A stretch of 64,000 nucleotides of DNA from Porodaedalea pini (taxonomy: Eukaryota > Basidiomycota > Agaricomycetes > Hymenochaetales > Hymenochaetaceae). Location of the stretch: NCBI GenBank assembly GCA_002794775.1, contig NBAY01000003.1, positions 496,001 to 560,000 of the forward strand, written 5' to 3'. The translations under genes were made by a program, and so were the position numbers. Shown here one piece after another: positions 60,677 through 64,000 of this stretch. The notes below the pieces were generated by a model. The model saw only the letters and a list, made by a program, of their open reading frames with translations, did no database searches and had not been told where the DNA came from. Each line of letters opens with the position of its first letter. The first letter of the stretch is position 1.

Positions 60677-61005
60677 TCGGTCAAGAAAGCAGACAAGCGA
60701 GCATCGACCGACTAGATGCGATCTGGAGTGAAGCAAGTAAAATCCAAGAAGAAAGATGAAAGGTTTGTAGGTTCTCGGTTGCATGCGTCATAAGACCGCC
60801 AAATGCCGATAGTCTGCGCGTCCAGCCGGCCGTGAGCCGACCCAGAGCCGACCCAATTCGTAGTGAGAAAATATATTGAAACCATGGGAATTCACGATAG
60901 AGCTACATGATAAAGTAAGAACTACAAATGTCAAACATGAAACTTTAAGATGTCCAGCAGTGAAGATTCCAATCCAAACTTTGCATGAACTTTAAATTGT
61001 ACATG
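60677..61005. other. intergenic region upstream of LETM1
   Basis: About 330 bases between the DOMON-b561 stop and the LETM1 start. It includes a short tandem duplication: GCCGTGAGCCGACCCAGAGC is followed by CGACCCAATT (about 60830-60855). No gene is seen, apart from a possible longer LETM1 N-terminus to 60784. Confidence 0.35.
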
Positions 61006-62800
61006 TCAGGATCTTGATGCGGCAGGCGGAGAGCTTGCAAGAGAAAGAGGTGTCCAGCGGTCGGTTGGAACCTCTCGCATCTCTATAGCGCCCGAGGTTG
61101 CGCTACTCGACGCCCTTCTTGCACTGGAATTATGCGTCTGGGATGCATCTTCGGAGAAGACATCGTGCGTGCCATCATCCACAGGTCCAGGTTCGAGCCC
61201 CAAGAGACGTCTCACTCCGGTGCGGTTGCTACCTTCGTGGTTTGATGCTCCGGGCGAGTATGGTGGAGGAAGGTCCCGTTCGTGTGCAAGTTGTCGAGGT
61301 AACAGCAGGAAGCCGATGAAGTATATCACAGGGATGAACTAAAGAGGCGAGTGTCTTCAGAAAAGCCTGTTTGCAGAAAAATGTGAATTGACTTACAACA
61401 GCCCATGCAATCCAGAGGTTCGAAAATATATTGAGATTGATAGAACGGAATGTGGCCGCAGTCCAGTCAACGGTTAGCCCAGTCCTAACCTACACCAACC
61501 TTTAGTCATACATATGTGCGTGAACCAGTCTTCTCACCTCATAGAAAGCAAGGCCAATTATTAAGATTCCCAACAATCCATGCACGACATGTCGAGGTGG
61601 ATGTCTCTTTGGATAAGCGGGTTTCCGGAAATGCATGAAGGTTCCGAGGCTCAACTGAATCAAGTATAAAGGGAGAAGTAGGATGCCTAGGACCTTCATA
61701 TACGTGCATGAGCCAAGCTCGTGAAACTGAAGTTGAAGGCCTTACTAAATACCTTATGGGCATCGTTAACATGAATCGCGCCTTGAGCTGCCACCGATAA
61801 AGGACCTAGAGCCCACCCTGTCACAACCACCGGAATACTAAGAATGACTTGTGTCGTCCAGTGATAATAGAACCAATTGTCCGAGAAAGTTCTGCCCCAT
61901 CGCGCGATCAGCGATCCCACAGGCAGCAATATCAAGAACCCCGCTACTGAAAGGACGCCATGGACAATGATGAGCTTCTCGAATGTCGCAAAAGGCTGGT
62001 CATCAATAGAAGGCACCTCGCTGGCTATAGGAGAAGATGTCGAGGACCCTGGAATAGACGAGCTCGTAGGAAGGATGATGGACGAAGAAGGATTCAGAGC
62101 CGGGATGTCGCTCGTCTCGATGCTATTGGACAAGTTCAGTGTGAGGTTTCCCGAGTCGAGGTGCAGCTCCAAAGTCACGTCTGGAGAAGTCGACATAGGA
62201 TTGGCAACCCCCAACGCCCATATCGCGCTCTGAGCGACCGTATCGTCCTTGGGAACGGTGAATGCGAGGTTCTGTGAGGTGGTGGGTGAAAGCTGACAAG
62301 TCGTACGTCAGAAATAGAACTATCTCAGCCATTAATATAATACTTACATCAATTAAAGGGCTGTATAGTGTCGCTATGCGGGGCGGATTTGGATCTGGGT
62401 TCGGTTCGACTAATCCTGTGGCAGTCCTCTGCGAAAGCGTTACACTTCCGTCAGAGTTTGGCCACATAATGACCATTTTCGCGTCTGCCATCTGAGTTCC
62501 AAACCCCCTGGAAGTGGCCCCAACGTGAGACGTCCTCTTGAATAGATGTAATAGAACGATACGCACATGGCTATCCATCCCAGCTGGTTTAAAGCAGTCA
62601 ATTGATCTAAAGGCAGCCTCCTTAGTATTGGTTGACTCGTATAAGAGAGCGAGTGACTCACAAGTGACCGTACTAGAATTTACAAAGGCAGTCACACACA
62701 TTAATTCACTGCAGAAGTTGTCGCCTTGTACACTATCTGCTAGAGACGGGCGAATAAAAGAGAGACAGAAAAAAATGACAATAGGCGGACGTAAGAACAT
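61006..62800 (-). CDS. DOMON-cytochrome b561 membrane protein
   Basis: The start MFLRPPIVIFFCLSFIRPSLA at 62800 is a signal peptide. The extracellular part (about 62220-62730) has NFCSELMCVTAFVNSSTVTC and, after an intron, MADAKMVIMWPNSDGSVTLS, NPPRIATLY and FTVPKDDTVAQSAIWALG. This is the cytochrome/DOMON fold related to the haem domain of cellobiose dehydrogenase. A Ser/Pro-rich linker follows. The b561 core (61500-61990) has KLIIVHGVLSVAGFLILLPV, HWTTQVILSIPVVVTGWALG, AHKVLGILLLPLYLIQLSLG and HPPRHVVHGLLGILIIGLAF, with one His per helix as haem ligand. The final helix is WAVFIPVIYFIGFLLLP, then a cytosolic tail (61006-61300). Such proteins move electrons across the plasma membrane; the acceptor (iron, ascorbate, or CDH/LPMO partners) is not known here. 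Confidence 0.87.
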
Positions 62801-63580
62801 GACTGGGCATTAAGGAGATATAGATCAGAGAAAGTAAGAGAGAAAGGTCGGATTCTCCTTGATTGCGGTCAGGCAAGGCGCATTCTTCCAACGGGGCGGT
62901 TGTCCCAGCGCGTGCAGCTGAGGATGGCAGCTTTTATAACAAAGACCGAGTCTTGAGAACACGGCGTATCAGTTTGTCAACCAAGAATGCTAATTTCGCA
63001 TGCGGGGCTGTGGGCGGCGCTTGTCAGATTATGCGAGAGAAGCGCAAAGACAGCGCAAGATGTCCTGGAGAAGAAAAAGGGCGCGCGCCGTGCGTCGGGG
63101 TGAGTGCTAAGATCAACGAGTTTGGTTCCACGGTCGAGGTCAGTGCCCAATAGCACCTCCCATAACTGTTCTCAGACTTCCCATGGTACAGCTTCTCACC
63201 CACGATAATCAAGAGCACAGTCTGTTTCATGTCACTTGAGCCAAGGTAAGCTTATGAAAGTACTTGTTATGGAGGAGGTCAAGCGCTGATTGCTGTCGAC
63301 GCATGCGGTCACGGTGGCATTTCCCTGGTGGTAAAGATCGACGCGATACGCGTCGCGTCGCGGAAGCAAGCCAGAACCCAGAGCGGATTGCACTCAGGAA
63401 ACTTCAAGACGCATGTGACGTTCACAATGAAGTGCTAACAGAAGGATCATGTAAGAGCCAATGCATGCGATTTTATTTTTCTACTTGCACAATTCTAACG
63501 TGACAATTCTGAACGTACACACAATCCCAAAGTACTCGCACATCCTCCAAGGAATGAGGTGCTGTTATTTTGTTCAGCCT
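62801..63580. promoter_or_regulatory. intergenic region between NDK stop and DOMON-b561 start
   Basis: About 780 bases between two minus-strand genes, mostly promoter of the DOMON-b561 gene plus the NDK 3' UTR. It contains a perfect inverted repeat CGACGCG-ATA-CGCGTCG at 63339-63355 that includes ACGCGT. Open frames of 68-96 codons here have no recognisable content. Confidence 0.4.
63339..63355. repeat. 17-base palindrome containing ACGCGT
   Basis: Seven-base arms CGACGCG and CGCGTCG surround ATA, directly followed by another CGTCGCG. It could be a dimeric regulator site; ACGCGT is the MluI cell-cycle box core of fungal MBF-type factors. No function is shown by the sequence alone. Confidence 0.4.
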
Positions 63581-64000
63581 TTACTCGAAGATCAAATCCT
63601 CAGCGACGTTCTTGTACTGGATGAGGCCCTCAGGGAACCAACTGAAAGCATAATTATTAGTATTCGAAGCGCATACACGTGAGGTACATATCAACTCACA
63701 GAGCAATCTCCTTCTTGGCGCTGTCGACAGAGTCGGAGCCGTGGCAGATGTTACGGCCGACGGCGAGAGCGTAGTCACCACGGATGGTGCCTATAAATAA
63801 TAATAATAATCGCTCAGCCCTTTTTCGATTAAATAGTGGTAAATTGTAACCACTAACCCGGGGACGACGCGAGAGGGTTCGTCGCGCCGAGCATCGCACG
63901 ACCAGTCTTAACAGCGTCAAGACCTTCCCAGACCATGGCAACAACAGGACCGGCAGCCATGTACTTGATCAGACCAGGGAAGAAAGGCTTGCCCTTAAGA
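63581..64000 (-). CDS. NDK1: nucleoside diphosphate kinase (partial, runs off the right edge)
   Basis: NDK exchanges the gamma-phosphate between nucleoside tri- and diphosphates through a phospho-histidine. The window holds the C-terminal two thirds. First comes [20 protein letters not shown] with [20 protein letters not shown] (63850-64000). After an intron follow [20 protein letters not shown] (catalytic His in the NICHGSDS motif, about 63740) and DSAKKEIAL. The last exon gives [19 protein letters not shown] with the stop at 63581-63583. The intron at about 63790-63860 contains a short ATA repeat. The N-terminal part, with the first nucleotide-binding residues, lies beyond 64000. Confidence 0.95.

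Overview
The window is gene-dense nuclear DNA of a filamentous basidiomycete, most likely an Agaricomycete. Evidence: almost every gene is cut by several short (about 50-70 nt) GT-AG introns; gene families include a copper-radical (glyoxal-type) oxidase, a DOMON-cytochrome b561 protein, an HGD-type TKL kinase, a Zn2Cys6 regulator, a sterol-sensing SCAP and a fungal Fks1 glucan synthase; genes sit 0.2-0.7 kb apart on both strands. I see no transposon, rRNA, tRNA, CRISPR or prokaryote-like operon.

Layout. 0-11 kb: SCAP (+) meets RAD1 (-) tail to tail, followed on the minus strand by a LOG-family nucleotide hydrolase and the mitochondrial i-AAA protease YME1. 11-19 kb: dipeptidyl peptidase III (+), diverging from YME1; a PH-domain TKL kinase (+); and a PTC7-type mitochondrial PP2C (-). 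19-27 kb: the large FKS1 glucan synthase (-) and the SUMO E2 UBC9 (-). 27-35 kb: an ERF2-type DHHC palmitoyltransferase (+) and a Zn2Cys6 transcription factor (+). 35-42 kb: a URI/Bud27-like DUF3835 protein (-), diverging from the ribosome-assembly KH protein PNO1 (+), then a secreted glyoxal oxidase-like enzyme (-). 42-52 kb: a three-LIM protein (+), proteasome beta5 PRE2 (-) and the class II histone deacetylase HDA1 (+). 52-64 kb, all minus: an EST1/SMG6-type PIN protein, an ATO/GPR1-type acetate transporter, LETM1, the DOMON-b561 protein and a nucleoside diphosphate kinase cut by the window edge.

Most genes are conserved housekeeping genes and I do not see one coherent new system. The points most worth a second look are: a copper-radical oxidase fused to an N-terminal beta-sandwich module; a PH-TKL kinase with altered catalytic motifs; an upstream in-frame ATG that would give DPP III a mitochondrial-type leader; Fks1 echinocandin hot-spot sequences unlike those of yeast; an in-frame GC-AG intron inside the SCAP sterol-sensing domain; and two neighbouring genes (PNO1, glyoxal oxidase) whose conserved reading frames break at a single base. 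Exon boundaries given here were read by eye, so small splice errors are possible.
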